Counted from the first letter of the stretch, positions 1 through 9,304 are shown. The stretch is 39,452 bases of DNA from Polyangiaceae bacterium (GCA_009780955.1 WQZB01000047.1:1-39452); one strand, 5' to 3'. The notes: generated by a model not told the origin, from the letters alone. Numbers and translations: made by a program.

Positions 1-99
1 AATGGCGTTGTGGGCTCCTTCTTCAGCTTGGTTAAGGTTGAAGGGGTCACGAGGACGGGTTGAAATACCTTCTGTAGCCATGAAAGCCCTGTCGGCCAT
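1..99 (-). CDS. possible 5' end of an unidentified gene running off the window
   Basis: An open frame begins at ATG 99-97 on the minus strand and reads 33 codons without a stop to base 1, starting MADRAFMATEGISTRP. I recognise no family. Upstream of its ATG it shares about 35 bases with the start region of the small gene ending at 21791 (CGCAACCTG, then an ATGGCCGACA start). The frame is also open upstream to an ATG at 177. It could be a true gene start, a decayed fragment, or a piece of an interspersed repeat. Too little is present to decide. Confidence 0.22.
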   Translation of the reverse strand, partial: MADRAFMATEGISTRPRDPFNLNQAEEGAHNAI

Positions 100-351
100 T
101 TTCGGCCGCAGGTTGCGTCGATGGGGGAACAAGCCGAAAATAAATTTGGAGTCTCGGCGATCCTCACGAAAATCCATGCGAGGTCTTTACAGGGTTCAGT
201 TCTGGCGTTGCTCAACTGCTTCCCGCCCGACGTTGATGATGCTGGTCGCAACCGGCTGTCGTTCCCATCGTTGTGTTGATTGTGCTGTAGGGGCGCCATT
301 CATCGCGCCCCTGGCATCGACAATCGGTACGGATGGCTCGAAGAGATCGCG
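100..351. other. intergenic stretch with repeat ends and no supported gene
   Basis: No convincing gene is seen here. The stretch holds one GTAGGGGC palindrome (288-313) and one arm of the CCGCTTTC fold-back family (342-367). A plus-strand frame spanning 2-700 is open but runs antisense to the SDR gene and looks like a shadow. Confidence 0.5.
288..313. repeat. family A palindrome, copy 1
   Basis: TAGGGGCG and CGCCCCTG arms enclose a short loop. It lies about 40 bases past the 3' end of the minus-strand SDR gene. It shares the GTAGGGGC arm with at least eight other intergenic copies in the window. Confidence 0.8.
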
Positions 352-367
352 TCAAATCGAAAGCGGG
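342..367. repeat. family B fold-back arm overlapping the SDR stop codon
   Basis: The segment contains GTCAAATCGAAAGCGG, the same arm as at 14554-14577 and 21774-21790. On the minus strand it reads CCG CTT TCG ATT TGA, so it encodes the last residues (PLSI) and the stop of the SDR gene. Confidence 0.75.
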
Positions 368-1293
368 CTCCGCGAGGGAAAGGCTTCGCGGAATGCGCGC
401 ATCGCCTCGACCTCGTCAATGGTATTCGAAAAGCCGGTGGTTTTGCGAAAAGCGCTGTCGTCGACGGTCACCGGATATTTAATGTGCTCGAGCGCGCCAG
501 CAGGAAGCTTGGGAAAACCAAAGCGCCCAAGCGATGCGCTCAGCACAAATTCGGGTAGCGGCATGCTGGTCCGACCGGTTTCGCGAACCATGACCGAGAG
601 CGGCACGGGCTCGGGACCCGCAACATTGAAAACGCCCCGCGGACGCTTTTCGAGCGCAAGCACCAACGCGCCAATCACATCGTGTTCGTGCATGAACTGA
701 AAGAGTGGATCGTAACCGAGAATGGTTGGCACGCGCTGCGAGCCTCGCAGAAACGCAGCGAGCGTTCCGTGACCTGTTGGGCCAAGCGTGTAAACGAGCC
801 TTAGCACGCTGGTGACGAAGCTTGCGTAGCGCCAAAGCGCCGAGCCAGCATAGAGATCGGCGGCGACGAGATCGGCGAGCTCAGGGAAGTGCGATAAACC
901 CATTGGAGGCTCGTCTTCCGTGTGAAAAAGCGGGGAATCGGACGCCGCGCCGTAATAGGTATGCCGACCATAGAAAAGAACGTGCTCGGCGCCATAGGTG
1001 TGCGAATGCTCGAAGACGGCTCGCGTTCCACCAAGGTTATTGCGATGGCGATCGCCCGTCAGCACGGCAAGGTGTGCCACGGTCGCCATGTGGATGACAG
1101 CGTGAGGTCTCGTACTTCGAAATACTTCCTCGGCGGCCCGACTTCGAATGTCGACCGCGTGCACTTCAACACCTGCAAGCGATTCCCGCAACGGCCGCTG
1201 ATCGATGCCGATGACATCATGGCCAGACGAAACGAGCTCTTTTGCGAGCATTTTTCCAAGTCGCCCGCTGACGCCAACGACGAGCACCCTCAT
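352..1293 (-). CDS. NAD-dependent epimerase/dehydratase-like extended SDR protein
   Basis: A 313-residue extended short-chain dehydrogenase/reductase. The N-terminus carries the Rossmann GxxGxxG motif (G7, G10, G13), and an Asp near residue 31 ends the second strand, as in NAD(H)-preferring members. The region where YxxxK is expected reads [12 protein letters not shown], with Ala in place of the catalytic Lys, so it may be an atypical SDR or a binder rather than a standard epimerase. The substrate is unknown. Its ATG (1293-1291) overlaps the stop of the upstream acyltransferase gene in an ATGA, implying translational coupling and perhaps a lipid-related role. The C-terminal codons and stop come from a repeat arm, so the natural C-terminus may have been altered. 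Confidence 0.88.
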   Translation of the reverse strand: MRVLVVGVSGRLGKMLAKELVSSGHDVIGIDQRPLRESLAGVEVHAVDIRSRAAEEVFRSTRPHAVIHMATVAHLAVLTGDRHRNNLGGTRAVFEHSHTYGAEHVLFYGRHTYYGAASDSPLFHTEDEPPMGLSHFPELADLVAADLYAGSALWRYASFVTSVLRLVYTLGPTGHGTLAAFLRGSQRVPTILGYDPLFQFMHEHDVIGALVLALEKRPRGVFNVAGPEPVPLSVMVRETGRTSMPLPEFVLSASLGRFGFPKLPAGALEHIKYPVTVDDSAFRKTTGFSNTIDEVEAMRAFREAFPSRSPLSI

Positions 1294-2120
1294 GCTTCGC
1301 CTCGCCGACGCTTGTACCCAAGCTCAATGAGCTCACTTATGCGCGTTTTGACCTCATCGACGTAGCCAAAAACGACTTCGTCGTCTTCCGACCCGTTTCC
1401 GGCAAAACGCATCGGCGTAGAATAATAGATTTCGAGCTTTGCTGGGATTGGCAGCAAAAGCCCCCACGGCGTCACCGGGATGTAGGGCAGGCCCATGCGA
1501 CGGCCAAGCGCGTACGCATTTTTGATGGTTGGCAGCGCCTCGCCACCTCCTAGAAACGCGAACGGCACGATGGGCGTATTCATTTTCATCGCGAGGCGCA
1601 TGAAGCCGGTGCCGAATCGCGTGAGCGAATAGCGGTCTTTGAAAAGCTTCGCCGTTCCTTTCACACCTTCCGGAAACACCAAAAGCAGACGGTCATCGGC
1701 AAGAAGGCGCTCGGCGTGCTCAGGCAAACCCGGCAGCTGCCCGAGCCGGCTCGCCATTTGTGAGGTAAACGGCAGCTTGTTCAAAAATTTCTCTGCCATG
1801 CCTTGCGCAAGGCGCGGCGGATTCATCTCAAAGAATTGGCTTGCGAACACCATCGCGCCGTCGATCGCAATGCCGCCAGAGTGGTTGCCCACGAGCATGG
1901 CGCGCCCATGCGCTGGCACGTTTTCGATCCCATGCGACTCGACCGAGAAGTAGCGGCGAAAGAAGAACTTCATCGTGTGGAGGAAAGGCCCCAGGTGCTC
2001 TTTCGAAGCTCCGTATGGGTCGACCCCAAATTCGTTGAACGGGATCTCGAGCCGATCGAGACGAGTTTTCACCTCGGCATCCAGTGCAACACGTGGGAAA
2101 CGAAAGCCTGGGAAACGCAC
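1290..2120 (-). CDS. lysophospholipid acyltransferase family protein
   Basis: A 276-residue PlsC-superfamily acyltransferase. The family usually transfers acyl chains from acyl-CoA or acyl-ACP to a lysophospholipid or glycerolipid at the membrane. The block I expected reads [11 protein letters not shown], with six residues between His and Asp instead of the usual four, as in MGAT-like/hemolysin-type subgroups. The second block, [10 protein letters not shown], supplies the substrate-binding EG pair. Later hydrophobic stretches ([27 protein letters not shown]) fit the family fold. Together with the overlapping SDR gene it forms a two-gene unit. Acceptor and donor cannot be told from sequence. 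Confidence 0.88.
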   Translation of the reverse strand: MRFPGFRFPRVALDAEVKTRLDRLEIPFNEFGVDPYGASKEHLGPFLHTMKFFFRRYFSVESHGIENVPAHGRAMLVGNHSGGIAIDGAMVFASQFFEMNPPRLAQGMAEKFLNKLPFTSQMASRLGQLPGLPEHAERLLADDRLLLVFPEGVKGTAKLFKDRYSLTRFGTGFMRLAMKMNTPIVPFAFLGGGEALPTIKNAYALGRRMGLPYIPVTPWGLLLPIPAKLEIYYSTPMRFAGNGSEDDEVVFGYVDEVKTRISELIELGYKRRRGEA

Positions 2121-2202
2121 CTGCCAAAGTTAGCTTACTCTATCTGTGTTGGTTGGAATCATTGACACGCCTTGCTGGTGCGCACAAAAATGCGCCATCT
2201 CG

Positions 2203-4236
2203 ATGAAGCATGTGCGCCTTTTCGGGCTATTTGGATTGCTTGGCTTGCTCGGTGTGCTGACCGCCGCATGCACAACGAATGCGCATGTAGAGGCGTCGCA
2301 CACCGCCGAAACCGCGAGATTTGCCAGAGTCTCGCGCGCAGATTTCAACCGGCTGGCCGTCGAGCTCGCAGCTCCCATCTTCTGGACGGAAGACAAAAAT
2401 CGAAACGGCGCCCTCGACCCCAATGAGCTCGCGGTCTACTGGGGCCTAGTTCCCGGCACATCGCTCCCACAGTACACAGACGGCCGCGGCTTCTCGTCAA
2501 CCTTTGAGAACGCCTACGAAAACATTGTCAAACGTAGTTCGGGCCATGAGCCCACAGCAACGAACGGCGCGAATTTGACCTTCGACGCCATCGACACCAT
2601 TCGCGCCGAGCTCGCGCAGGGTCGCATTACGCTTGTTTCAACCGACTTGTCAAAGGCGAGCTCCGAGGAAAAGCGCTTCGTTGTGTTCATCAAGCACGCC
2701 GCCTGGCTCATCGAAAAGCTTTACGCAAAGCAAAAGGGCGTAAGCGAGTTCGCCACACAGCTTTCCAAAAGCAGCGCCGCAGAAAGCCGTGCGCTGTTCT
2801 TTCGCAATCAAGGCCCCGACTGCGTGGCCCCACGTACCGAGAATAACCCCTATTGCTCGGCCATACCGAACTTGCCAAAAGCCGTGCGCTCAGGTCTTTA
2901 CCCGAAAGACATGCTCGCGAATCCAAACTTTTGCGACGCACTCAACAAACTAGAGAAGGAGATTACCGATCCCTTTACCGTCGTCATTGGCAGCGCCGCC
3001 GCGCCGAAAGCCGTGGGGTACCACGAGTTCTACCGAAACGACATGACCGAAATCGCAGTCGTCCTCAGGCAAGCAGCGAATGCACTCGGCACGAAAGAGC
3101 CGGCGCTCAAGGCCTATTTGCTTGCCGACGCGCAGGCCTTCACCGACAACCAGTGGTGGCCGGCCGACGAGGCGTGGGCAAAAATGGATGCGACGAACTC
3201 GAAGTACTATCTCCGCATCGCGCCCGACGAGGTTTACGCCGAGCCGTGCAGCACGAAAGCGCTCTTTCACGTGAGCTTCGGGCTCATCAACCAAAGTTCA
3301 CGCCAATGGCAGACAATGCTCGATCCACTCAAAGGCGAGATGGAAAAAGCAATGCGTGAAATGGCGGGGCCGCCGTACCAAGTGCGCAGTGTAACATTCA
3401 AGCTTCCCGACTTTATCGATGTTGCGCTCAACGCGGGCGACTCGCGCCCACCTTTTGGCGCGGCGATCGGGCAATCGCTTCCGAACTTCGGCCCCGTTGC
3501 CAACGAAGGCCGCGGGCGCACTATCGCAATGACCAATTTCTATACAGATCCTGACAGCATCAGCGCGCTTCGCGATTCGTCCAATTCGCTCTTCTGCAAG
3601 GCAACCATGGCCAAATACACGAGCGATCCCGAACCCCAGCTCATGAGCACCGTTTTGCACGAAGCCACGCACAACCTTGGTCCCGCTCACCAATACAAAG
3701 TGCGAGGCAAAATCGACCGCGAGATCTTCGGCGGCCCGCTTGCCAGCACGCTCGAGGAGCTCAAGGCACAAACGGGAGCCTTATTTTTCACCCATTGGTT
3801 GGCGGCAAACAGAAAAATCACGAAAGGCGATGCCGAAAAAGCATTCGTTCGCGACCTTGTTTGGATGTTCGGTCACATTTCGCGCGGCATGTTCGACCAA
3901 AACAAGCACCCTAGAAACTACAGCCAGCTGGCCGCCATCCAGCTTGGCTGGCTCATGGATCACAAGGCAGTCGCCTGGCACCCAGCAGAAATTTCTGCCA
4001 ATGGCAAAGACCAAGGCTGTTTCGAAATCGAGCTCGCCGAGTTCCCGGCGGCTACCCAATCACTCATGCGAATCGTTTCGCAAATCAAAAGCCAGGGCGA
4101 CAAAGTGCGAGCCGAAAAGCTCATCTCAGACTATGTCGATGTCACGGGCGACCGGAAAGCGATTCACAACATCATCACCGAGCGTGTCTTACGCTCCCCA
4201 AAGGCAAGCTTCGTTTACTCAGTGAAACTCGATTGA
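2203..4236 (+). CDS. lipoprotein with EF-hand loop and M49-like zinc peptidase motif
   Basis: A 677-residue protein. I start it at ATG 2203 because this gives a lipoprotein signal (MKHVRLFG, a hydrophobic run, then LTAAC); a GTG at 2146 would add 19 unlikely residues. Around residues 64-75 is a canonical EF-hand loop (DKNRNGALDPNE). Further on is a zinc motif HEATH (H486, E487, H490), followed about 30 residues later by EELKAQ (E518, E519). HExxH followed by an E-E-x-K-A block is reminiscent of dipeptidyl-peptidase III (M49) type hydrolases, although classical DPP III has HExxGH. I infer a membrane-anchored, calcium-dependent metallopeptidase, or a catalytically diverged relative. It overlaps aat by four bases. 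Confidence 0.85.
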   Translation: MKHVRLFGLFGLLGLLGVLTAACTTNAHVEASHTAETARFARVSRADFNRLAVELAAPIFWTEDKNRNGALDPNELAVYWGLVPGTSLPQYTDGRGFSSTFENAYENIVKRSSGHEPTATNGANLTFDAIDTIRAELAQGRITLVSTDLSKASSEEKRFVVFIKHAAWLIEKLYAKQKGVSEFATQLSKSSAAESRALFFRNQGPDCVAPRTENNPYCSAIPNLPKAVRSGLYPKDMLANPNFCDALNKLEKEITDPFTVVIGSAAAPKAVGYHEFYRNDMTEIAVVLRQAANALGTKEPALKAYLLADAQAFTDNQWWPADEAWAKMDATNSKYYLRIAPDEVYAEPCSTKALFHVSFGLINQSSRQWQTMLDPLKGEMEKAMREMAGPPYQVRSVTFKLPDFIDVALNAGDSRPPFGAAIGQSLPNFGPVANEGRGRTIAMTNFYTDPDSISALRDSSNSLFCKATMAKYTSDPEPQLMSTVLHEATHNLGPAHQYKVRGKIDREIFGGPLASTLEELKAQTGALFFTHWLAANRKITKGDAEKAFVRDLVWMFGHISRGMFDQNKHPRNYSQLAAIQLGWLMDHKAVAWHPAEISANGKDQGCFEIELAEFPAATQSLMRIVSQIKSQGDKVRAEKLISDYVDVTGDRKAIHNIITERVLRSPKASFVYSVKLD

Positions 4237-5003
4237 GAGTTCCCTACCCTCCCATCGAACCGCCGCCGACTGGCGTAACCTTCCCTAACCCTCGCCGACA
4301 GCGAACAGCGGATGTGCTCGGTGTGGGCAGCGACTTTCGCCCAGGCACACTCTTGCGTGCGTACAGAAGCGGCATTTTTCCGTGGCCGCACAGCATTGCG
4401 AGCGAACCGAACGAGAGCGTCGCCCCTGCCGGGCGCGATAGAGCGCAGAGCAAGGCCGCCGAGCCGCCACTTGTTTTGTGGTTCTCACCGAATGTGCGGG
4501 CCATCTTCCCGCTTGAAGATCCTATGCGCTGGTCACGCAGCTTGAGGCGTACACTGCGTTCGCATCCGTACGAAATTACGCTCGACGAAGACTTCGTACA
4601 CGTCATGCGCATGTGCGGCGATACGCGCCCGAAGGGCACATGGATCATTCCCGAGCTTATCGAAGGCTATGCCAAACTCCACGCTTTCGGCTGGGCCCAC
4701 AGCGTCGAGATCTGGGAAAAAGTACACGGCAGCCGTGTTCTCGTCGGCGGGATTTACGGCGTGTCGGTGGGGTGTGCCTTTGCCGGCGAATCGATGTTCC
4801 ACACGCGCACCGACACTTCAAAAATCGCTTTTGCAACACTTGCCGAGACACTGCGACGTGCAGGATACATACTTTTCGATGTCCAGGTGTTGACCTCGCA
4901 CCTTGCCTCCCTTGGGTGCATCGAGGTGTCCCGAACCAACTACCTCGCGCGTTTGGAAAACTCGCTCCTGCACACACCAAAGCCACTTTCGATTTTCGGC
5001 TGA
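4233..5003 (+). CDS. aat: leucyl/phenylalanyl-tRNA--protein transferase
   Basis: A 256-residue cytosolic enzyme that adds Leu or Phe from aminoacyl-tRNA to N-terminal Arg or Lys, marking proteins for ClpS/ClpAP degradation in the N-end rule pathway. Family blocks are clear: VLGVGSDFRPGTLLRAYRSG then IFPWP near the start, GGIYGVSVGCAFAGESMF in the middle, a following SKIAFATL, and FDVQVLTSHLASLGC near the end. The start is TTG 4233, overlapping the preceding TGA as TTGA. No better start lies before the conserved PPPTG...P region, so translation probably re-initiates after the lipoprotein gene. Length fits the family. Confidence 0.95.
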   Translation: MRVPYPPIEPPPTGVTFPNPRRQRTADVLGVGSDFRPGTLLRAYRSGIFPWPHSIASEPNESVAPAGRDRAQSKAAEPPLVLWFSPNVRAIFPLEDPMRWSRSLRRTLRSHPYEITLDEDFVHVMRMCGDTRPKGTWIIPELIEGYAKLHAFGWAHSVEIWEKVHGSRVLVGGIYGVSVGCAFAGESMFHTRTDTSKIAFATLAETLRRAGYILFDVQVLTSHLASLGCIEVSRTNYLARLENSLLHTPKPLSIFG

Positions 5004-5374
5004 GCTCGATTAGGCCTATTTTGCGAGGTAGACCGCTTTCAAGTTGATGCGGCCACCACGCCCATTGCGCTCATCGCAAAGGCAAACACTCGCCGACTTT
5101 GGCCGATTGTTACCGAACGTGCCAAGCTTCACGAGAGAGAGTCATAATCGTTCAATTTTTCGAACCCCGAATTATCTTGAAAAGCGAGTGGGAACTTCAA
5201 CCGAGGTTCGGCCGTAGGGCCAACAGCGCCGAAGGCGTCGGCGAAGGAAGCTTCGGAAGATCGAATGCGTTCATTGTACGTCCTTCACAGTTGTCTTGTG
5301 CGCGCCCGACTGCAAAGCGTGGTTGGCAGCCGGTGCGACATTTCCAAAGGTCCCACGCGAAGCCGAGCGTTACC
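5004..5374. other. region between aat and the sigma factor gene; start of the latter unclear
   Basis: The stretch contains a family B arm (5028-5049). The sigma-factor frame is open back to TTG 5099, but the peptide upstream of 5375 is Cys- and Arg-rich with no sigma-factor similarity that I can see, so it is probably untranslated leader. A TCATAAT at 5141-5147 resembles a -10 box, but I see no matching -35 at the right spacing. Confidence 0.4.
5028..5049. repeat. family B fold-back arm
   Basis: The sequence GTAGACCGCTTTCAAGTTGA is identical to the left arm of the full element at 14450. It lies 25 bases downstream of the aat stop codon. No obvious partner arm lies nearby, so this is a half element. 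Confidence 0.75.
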
Positions 5375-6706
5375 TTGAAGAAATCTTCGTCACCCATTGC
5401 CTCCATCGCCAAATCATCCGCTTCTTCCTCGTCCGATGGCGAAGAAGCGGTTGACATGTATTTCCGCAAAATGGCGCAAGTGTCCCTCCTTTCCCGCGAG
5501 GGAGAAGTAGAGCTCGCCAAAAAGATCGAGCAAGGCGAACGACGCATCATCGCAACGATCGTAGACTCCGCGTTCGCGGCGGCCGAGCTCGACCACATTA
5601 GCCGCATGCTTTACAAAGGCCGCTTCAAAGTCCGCGATGTCGTTCGAAACATCGACGACGAAGACGCCTTTGACGAGGCCACGATGCTACGTGTCGTGCG
5701 CCTGCTCGAGCGCCCGCTGAAAGAGCTGCACGGCCCGCAATCAGGCCTAAAAGCCGTCAAAAACGAACCGAAAATGAAAACGAAAAGCGCCAAGAAAACC
5801 AAGGAAGACCTTGCGCGTGACGAGATCATCCAAGGGCTTGAAGAGCTGCGCCTTGACCGCTCGGTCGTTGACCGTGTCGAGAAAAAGCTCCGCGTTATTC
5901 AACGCGAAATCCCCGCTGCAGCAACGAAGAAAGCGACAACATCGGCCCTGGTCGAAATTGCTGCTGGGCGGCGCCTCGCCGACCGCGCGAAGTCGGCCCT
6001 CGTCGAAGCAAACCTGCGCCTTGTTGTGTCCTTGGCGAAAAAACACATCAACCGAGGACTTCAACTTCTCGACCTCATTCAAGAAGGCAACATTGGCCTC
6101 ATGCGTGCGGTCGATAAGTTCGACTACAAGCGTGGTTACAAATTCTCGACGTATGCAACGTGGTGGGTTCGCCAGTCGATCTCACGCGCCATCGCCGATC
6201 AAGGTCGCACCATTCGCGTGCCTGTGCACATGTACGAGAGCCTCCAGAAGCTCACGCGCACGAGCCGATCGCTGCTTCAAGAGTACGGCCGCGAGCCAAC
6301 GCCCGAAGAGCTGGCAGAGTCCACAGGCATCGCCGTCGAGAAGGTGCGTGCTGTCATGAAAATCGCTCGCGAGCCGATTAGCCTCGAAACGCCCGTGGGC
6401 AATGATGGCGAGTCGCATGTCGGCGAATTCATTCCCGACGATTCCGGTCTGCCGCCTGATGAGGCTTACGCTCAGATGCGCTTCAACGACCAAACGCGCC
6501 AGCTTCTCAAAACGCTTTCGCCTCGCGAAGAAAAAATCCTCCGCATGCGCTTTGGCATTGACGAGTCGCGCGACCACACGCTCGAAGAGGTTGGCGAGAG
6601 CTTTTCGCTCACGCGCGAACGGATCCGTCAGATCGAAACCAAGGCGCTGCGCAAGCTCCGCTTGCCGTCGCAGCATCGCAAGATGAAGTCGTACATCAGC
6701 GGATAA
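5375..6706 (+). CDS. rpoD: RNA polymerase sigma-70 factor, RpoD-like
   Basis: Housekeeping-type sigma factor that directs RNA polymerase to -10/-35 promoters. Region 1.2 ([19 protein letters not shown]) is followed by a charged Lys-rich insertion. Region 2 contains [19 protein letters not shown] and [19 protein letters not shown], region 3 follows, and region 4 has [17 protein letters not shown] plus the helix-turn-helix [17 protein letters not shown]. In region 2.4 the -10-reading pair is Gln plus Ser where E. coli has Gln437 and Thr440. With TTG 5375 as start the protein has 443 residues and no region 1.1. The frame is open to TTG 5099, so the start is uncertain. It could be the primary sigma factor or a close group 2 paralogue. 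Confidence 0.85.
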   Translation: MKKSSSPIASIAKSSASSSSDGEEAVDMYFRKMAQVSLLSREGEVELAKKIEQGERRIIATIVDSAFAAAELDHISRMLYKGRFKVRDVVRNIDDEDAFDEATMLRVVRLLERPLKELHGPQSGLKAVKNEPKMKTKSAKKTKEDLARDEIIQGLEELRLDRSVVDRVEKKLRVIQREIPAAATKKATTSALVEIAAGRRLADRAKSALVEANLRLVVSLAKKHINRGLQLLDLIQEGNIGLMRAVDKFDYKRGYKFSTYATWWVRQSISRAIADQGRTIRVPVHMYESLQKLTRTSRSLLQEYGREPTPEELAESTGIAVEKVRAVMKIAREPISLETPVGNDGESHVGEFIPDDSGLPPDEAYAQMRFNDQTRQLLKTLSPREEKILRMRFGIDESRDHTLEEVGESFSLTRERIRQIETKALRKLRLPSQHRKMKSYISG

Positions 6707-6929
6707 CGGTAGGGGCGTATGGCCATACGCCCCTACGATTTTGCGTTGTGCCTACCCTGTGTTGGGCCGCCCCTACGCGACTCTCCCACTTGAGGATATC
6801 TTCGAGCGCGTCGGCCATTGACGCGAGAATCGCTTCCTTCGACATGACGGGCTCATGGCCGGACGCCTTCGTGTTGTTCGATTTCGAGCGATTCATTGCA
6901 CCGCACAGCCTTCCGGTATGGCCAGTCAT
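6696..6929 (-). CDS. possible small protein coupled to the SDR gene
   Basis: A 77-codon frame starts at ATG 6929-6927, overlapping the SDR stop as ATGA, which suggests coupling. An internal ATG lies at 6896. The middle ([20 protein letters not shown]) would form an amphipathic helix. The C-terminal residues (WPYAPTVIR) are encoded by the family A palindrome, and the frame ends inside the convergent sigma-factor gene. I recognise no family. It may be a real small protein extended by a repeat, or chance. Confidence 0.3.
   Translation of the reverse strand: MTGHTGRLCGAMNRSKSNNTKASGHEPVMSKEAILASMADALEDILKWESRVGAAQHRVGTTQNRRGVWPYAPTVIR
6709..6736. repeat. family A palindrome, copy 2 (perfect)
   Basis: A perfect 28-base inverted repeat with GTAGGGGCGTAT on the left and ATACGCCCCTAC on the right. 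It sits three bases after the TAA of the sigma-factor gene. Read on the minus strand its flank is CAACGCAAAATC, close to the AACGCATATTC flank of other copies. It could act as a 3'-end hairpin, but there is no T-run as in a classical terminator. Confidence 0.9.
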
Positions 6930-7756
6930 AGGAAGAAGTCGGGGGTCAGATCCTTGTCTTCCATACCTGGGGTAACAGCGTAGCGCGAAAAATCGGACAC
7001 GCCGCTTGCACGCAATACGTCTTCGTCAGTGGCAAAGTGCCCCGTAAATTGGGAAGACGGTTTCGTAAGAATGACGTGCGCGGCGTCGGCCATGATTTCG
7101 GGCTTGCGACTTGCCCGAACGGTGTCGTCGCCCCCAAGCAGATTCTGAACGGCCGCTGTTGCAATGACAGTTCGCGGCCAAAGCGCGTTGACCGCAATGC
7201 CCATTGGCTTGAGCTCTTCGGCCATGCCGAGCACGCACAGGCTCATGCCGAACTTGGCCATGGTGTAGGCCACGTGAGGCGCAAACCACCGCGCCACCAT
7301 GTTGAGCGGAGGCGAAATATTCAAGATGTGCGGGTTATGGGACTTTGCAAGATAGGGAATGCACGCCTGCGAGCACGCGAACGTGCCGCGCGTGTTGACG
7401 CCGTGCATGAGGTCGAAACGCTTCATTGGCGTTTCGACCGTGCCCGTGAGGCTGATCGCACTCGCGTTGTTCACAAGGATGTCGATGCCACCAAAGGTGG
7501 ACACTGCCTGGTCCACGGCTTCGCGGATTTGCGCCTCAAACCGCACGTCGACAACGCACGCGAGAGCCTTGCCACCTGCTGCCTCGATTTCTTCCTTTGC
7601 GCTGAAGATCGTGCCAGGGATCTTGGGATTCGGCTCAACGGTTTTCGCCGCGATGACGATGTTCGCACCGTCCGCGGCAGCACGAAGCGCAATGGCCTTG
7701 CCAATGCCGCGGCTTGCGCCAGTGATGAAGAGTGTCTTGCCTTTGAGAGTTTCCAT
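6926..7756 (-). CDS. HSDL2-like short-chain dehydrogenase/reductase
   Basis: A 276-residue classical SDR. The cofactor motif TGASRGIGKAIA lies near residues 13-24. NNASAISLTGT follows strand 4. The catalytic residues are the Ser of NISPP and YxxxK in AYTMAKFGMS. The closest family I recall is hydroxysteroid dehydrogenase-like protein 2 (HSDL2), given the insert EPNPKIPGTIFSAKEEIEAA and the ending after VLRASGVSDFSRYAV. Those proteins are thought to act on lipid or fatty-acid-derived substrates, but the substrate is not established. It is followed by a possible small coupled ORF. The ATG at 7756 gives a normal SDR N-terminus. Confidence 0.92.
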   Translation of the reverse strand: METLKGKTLFITGASRGIGKAIALRAAADGANIVIAAKTVEPNPKIPGTIFSAKEEIEAAGGKALACVVDVRFEAQIREAVDQAVSTFGGIDILVNNASAISLTGTVETPMKRFDLMHGVNTRGTFACSQACIPYLAKSHNPHILNISPPLNMVARWFAPHVAYTMAKFGMSLCVLGMAEELKPMGIAVNALWPRTVIATAAVQNLLGGDDTVRASRKPEIMADAAHVILTKPSSQFTGHFATDEDVLRASGVSDFSRYAVTPGMEDKDLTPDFFL

Positions 7757-7833
7757 GCACGCCCTTCCGTTCTTTTGTCAAATCGCGAGCCGCCTAGATC
7801 GATTCATACCATGAGCCGTTCAAGCGCTTGACC

Positions 7834-9276
7834 ATGAAACACCTCCTCATCGTCCCATCGCTTGCTTTCATCGTTGCTGGGGCAGCCTGCACGACCGAAC
7901 GAATCGTCATTGTCGAAAAGCCGCCAGCCAGCAAGAACGACAACACCGAACCAACCTACGCGAACGGAGAAGACGATACCCCAAGTACTTTTGAGCCCCT
8001 TGCCGACGAATCGAAAAACGATGACTCCGAATGGGGGCTCCAGAGCCCATCCGACAGGCAATACTATCAAGATTATGCGCGCGTCATTCGCAAAGTCTCC
8101 AGCATGGTTTCCGACTCCGATCTGCAGCGTCGAGCGCGGGCGCGAGCGCTGTCGGTCGTGAACGTGATGTGGGAAGACACCGGGCGCGCGCAACACTCAT
8201 CGCTTGGGCCGAACATTTCGGACTTGAGTCTGCAAGTGCGCCGCAAAGACGAGCGCGGTCATTATCAATCTTCGATCATGCCTGTCATTCGCCCGCCGAA
8301 TTTTTCCGATCGCACAGGCGACATTCCGGCCGACCATTTCTTCGTGCGCGTTGGAAATGAGAAGGGGCAATCCTTGCGCACAGTGCCGCTTACCGACGTG
8401 CTCGGCAATCTCAAAGCCTTTGCGTCGCGTCCGAATTCGATCGTTGGTGATGGCAACGTGCTCGCCGCACGCGACACGCATTTTCTGGTGAGCGCACAAG
8501 CTGTTTTTTTGCCAATCCCGAAAAGCGGCAAGGCTATGTTCAACCCTGTTCTTTTCAATTATCAATCCGCACCAGGCTCGCCGGCCGTGCTCTCGATTCT
8601 CATCACGCGCCAGGGTTCGAGCATGCAAGTCATCGAGAACAAGCACGATGACGTTACGGCTGCAGGCTGGGGCCAAGAACTTTATTTCAACGGCAATGGT
8701 CGGCGTTCGGCATTCACGGCGGAACGAAAAAGCGATGTAGCCCAGCGCATCGAGGCGCAAGGTGGACCGAAATCCGAAGACGATCGAAGCGCACTTCAGA
8801 AAGGCGCAGATGTGTTGTTTCTCGTTCAGGTGCCCCTGAAGCACGCGAACAGGGGTTACCTCGGCGGCGCGCTGCCATCGTTAGATGGCAGCTCATGGGA
8901 CGACAAGGCGCCAGTTAATAAGGCACTGCCATCCGCGCCAGCAGAAGCCGCACCGATGGCACGCGCACGCCCGTCTCGCGAGCAAAGCAACGTTGAGCAA
9001 GCGGTCGTCGGCCACGGGCCAAACCTTGGTCCGTTCAACGAGGGCCACGGTCTCAGGCTCGAACGAGATCCGAAATTTCCCATCCGTGTGACCGTGCAAT
9101 TCTACAAGGCTACGAGCAATGGCGTTGCGAGCGACGTCGATCTCGATAGCATTGCGCGATCGATCGACAGCGTTTACAGGCACGCCGACGTCGTGGGATC
9201 GCTCGTGGTGCCTGACGGCGATTCGCTACGTCCTACGTCGTGGCAAAAGGTGCCGCAGGAATGGTTCCCGTGGTGA
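7834..9276 (+). CDS. lipoprotein of unknown function
   Basis: A 480-residue protein with a clear lipoprotein signal (MKHLLIVPSLAFIVAGAAC). ATG 7834 is preferred to the in-frame TTG at 7828. A charged, low-complexity linker follows the lipidated Cys, and then a soluble domain without transmembrane segments. A block around FNPVLFNYQSAPGSPAVLSI and a later GWGQELYFNGNGRR look like a conserved globular core, but I cannot assign it to a family. The C-terminus ends WFPW, and its TGA overlaps the first bases of a family B element. It is flanked divergently by the SDR gene. Confidence 0.8.
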   Translation: MKHLLIVPSLAFIVAGAACTTERIVIVEKPPASKNDNTEPTYANGEDDTPSTFEPLADESKNDDSEWGLQSPSDRQYYQDYARVIRKVSSMVSDSDLQRRARARALSVVNVMWEDTGRAQHSSLGPNISDLSLQVRRKDERGHYQSSIMPVIRPPNFSDRTGDIPADHFFVRVGNEKGQSLRTVPLTDVLGNLKAFASRPNSIVGDGNVLAARDTHFLVSAQAVFLPIPKSGKAMFNPVLFNYQSAPGSPAVLSILITRQGSSMQVIENKHDDVTAAGWGQELYFNGNGRRSAFTAERKSDVAQRIEAQGGPKSEDDRSALQKGADVLFLVQVPLKHANRGYLGGALPSLDGSSWDDKAPVNKALPSAPAEAAPMARARPSREQSNVEQAVVGHGPNLGPFNEGHGLRLERDPKFPIRVTVQFYKATSNGVASDVDLDSIARSIDSVYRHADVVGSLVVPDGDSLRPTSWQKVPQEWFPW

Positions 9277-9303
9277 CCGCTTTCGATTTCTTGAAAGCGG
9301 TCT
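9274..9303. repeat. compact family B fold-back element at a stop codon
   Basis: TGACCGCTTTCGATTTC faces TTGAAAGCGGTC in a short hairpin. The initial TGA is the stop codon of the preceding lipoprotein gene. It lies directly before the family C element. Confidence 0.8.
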
Positions 9304-9304
9304 A

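Noticed and set aside
2..700. Open plus-strand frame of 232 codons at the window start
   Set aside because: It is antisense to the SDR gene over half its length, shows no recognisable motif, and has Ser/Arg-rich composition typical of a shadow frame.
7037..7831. Plus-strand frame of 264 codons opposite the HSDL2-like gene
   Set aside because: His/Arg/Ala-rich shadow of a clear SDR with intact catalytic residues.
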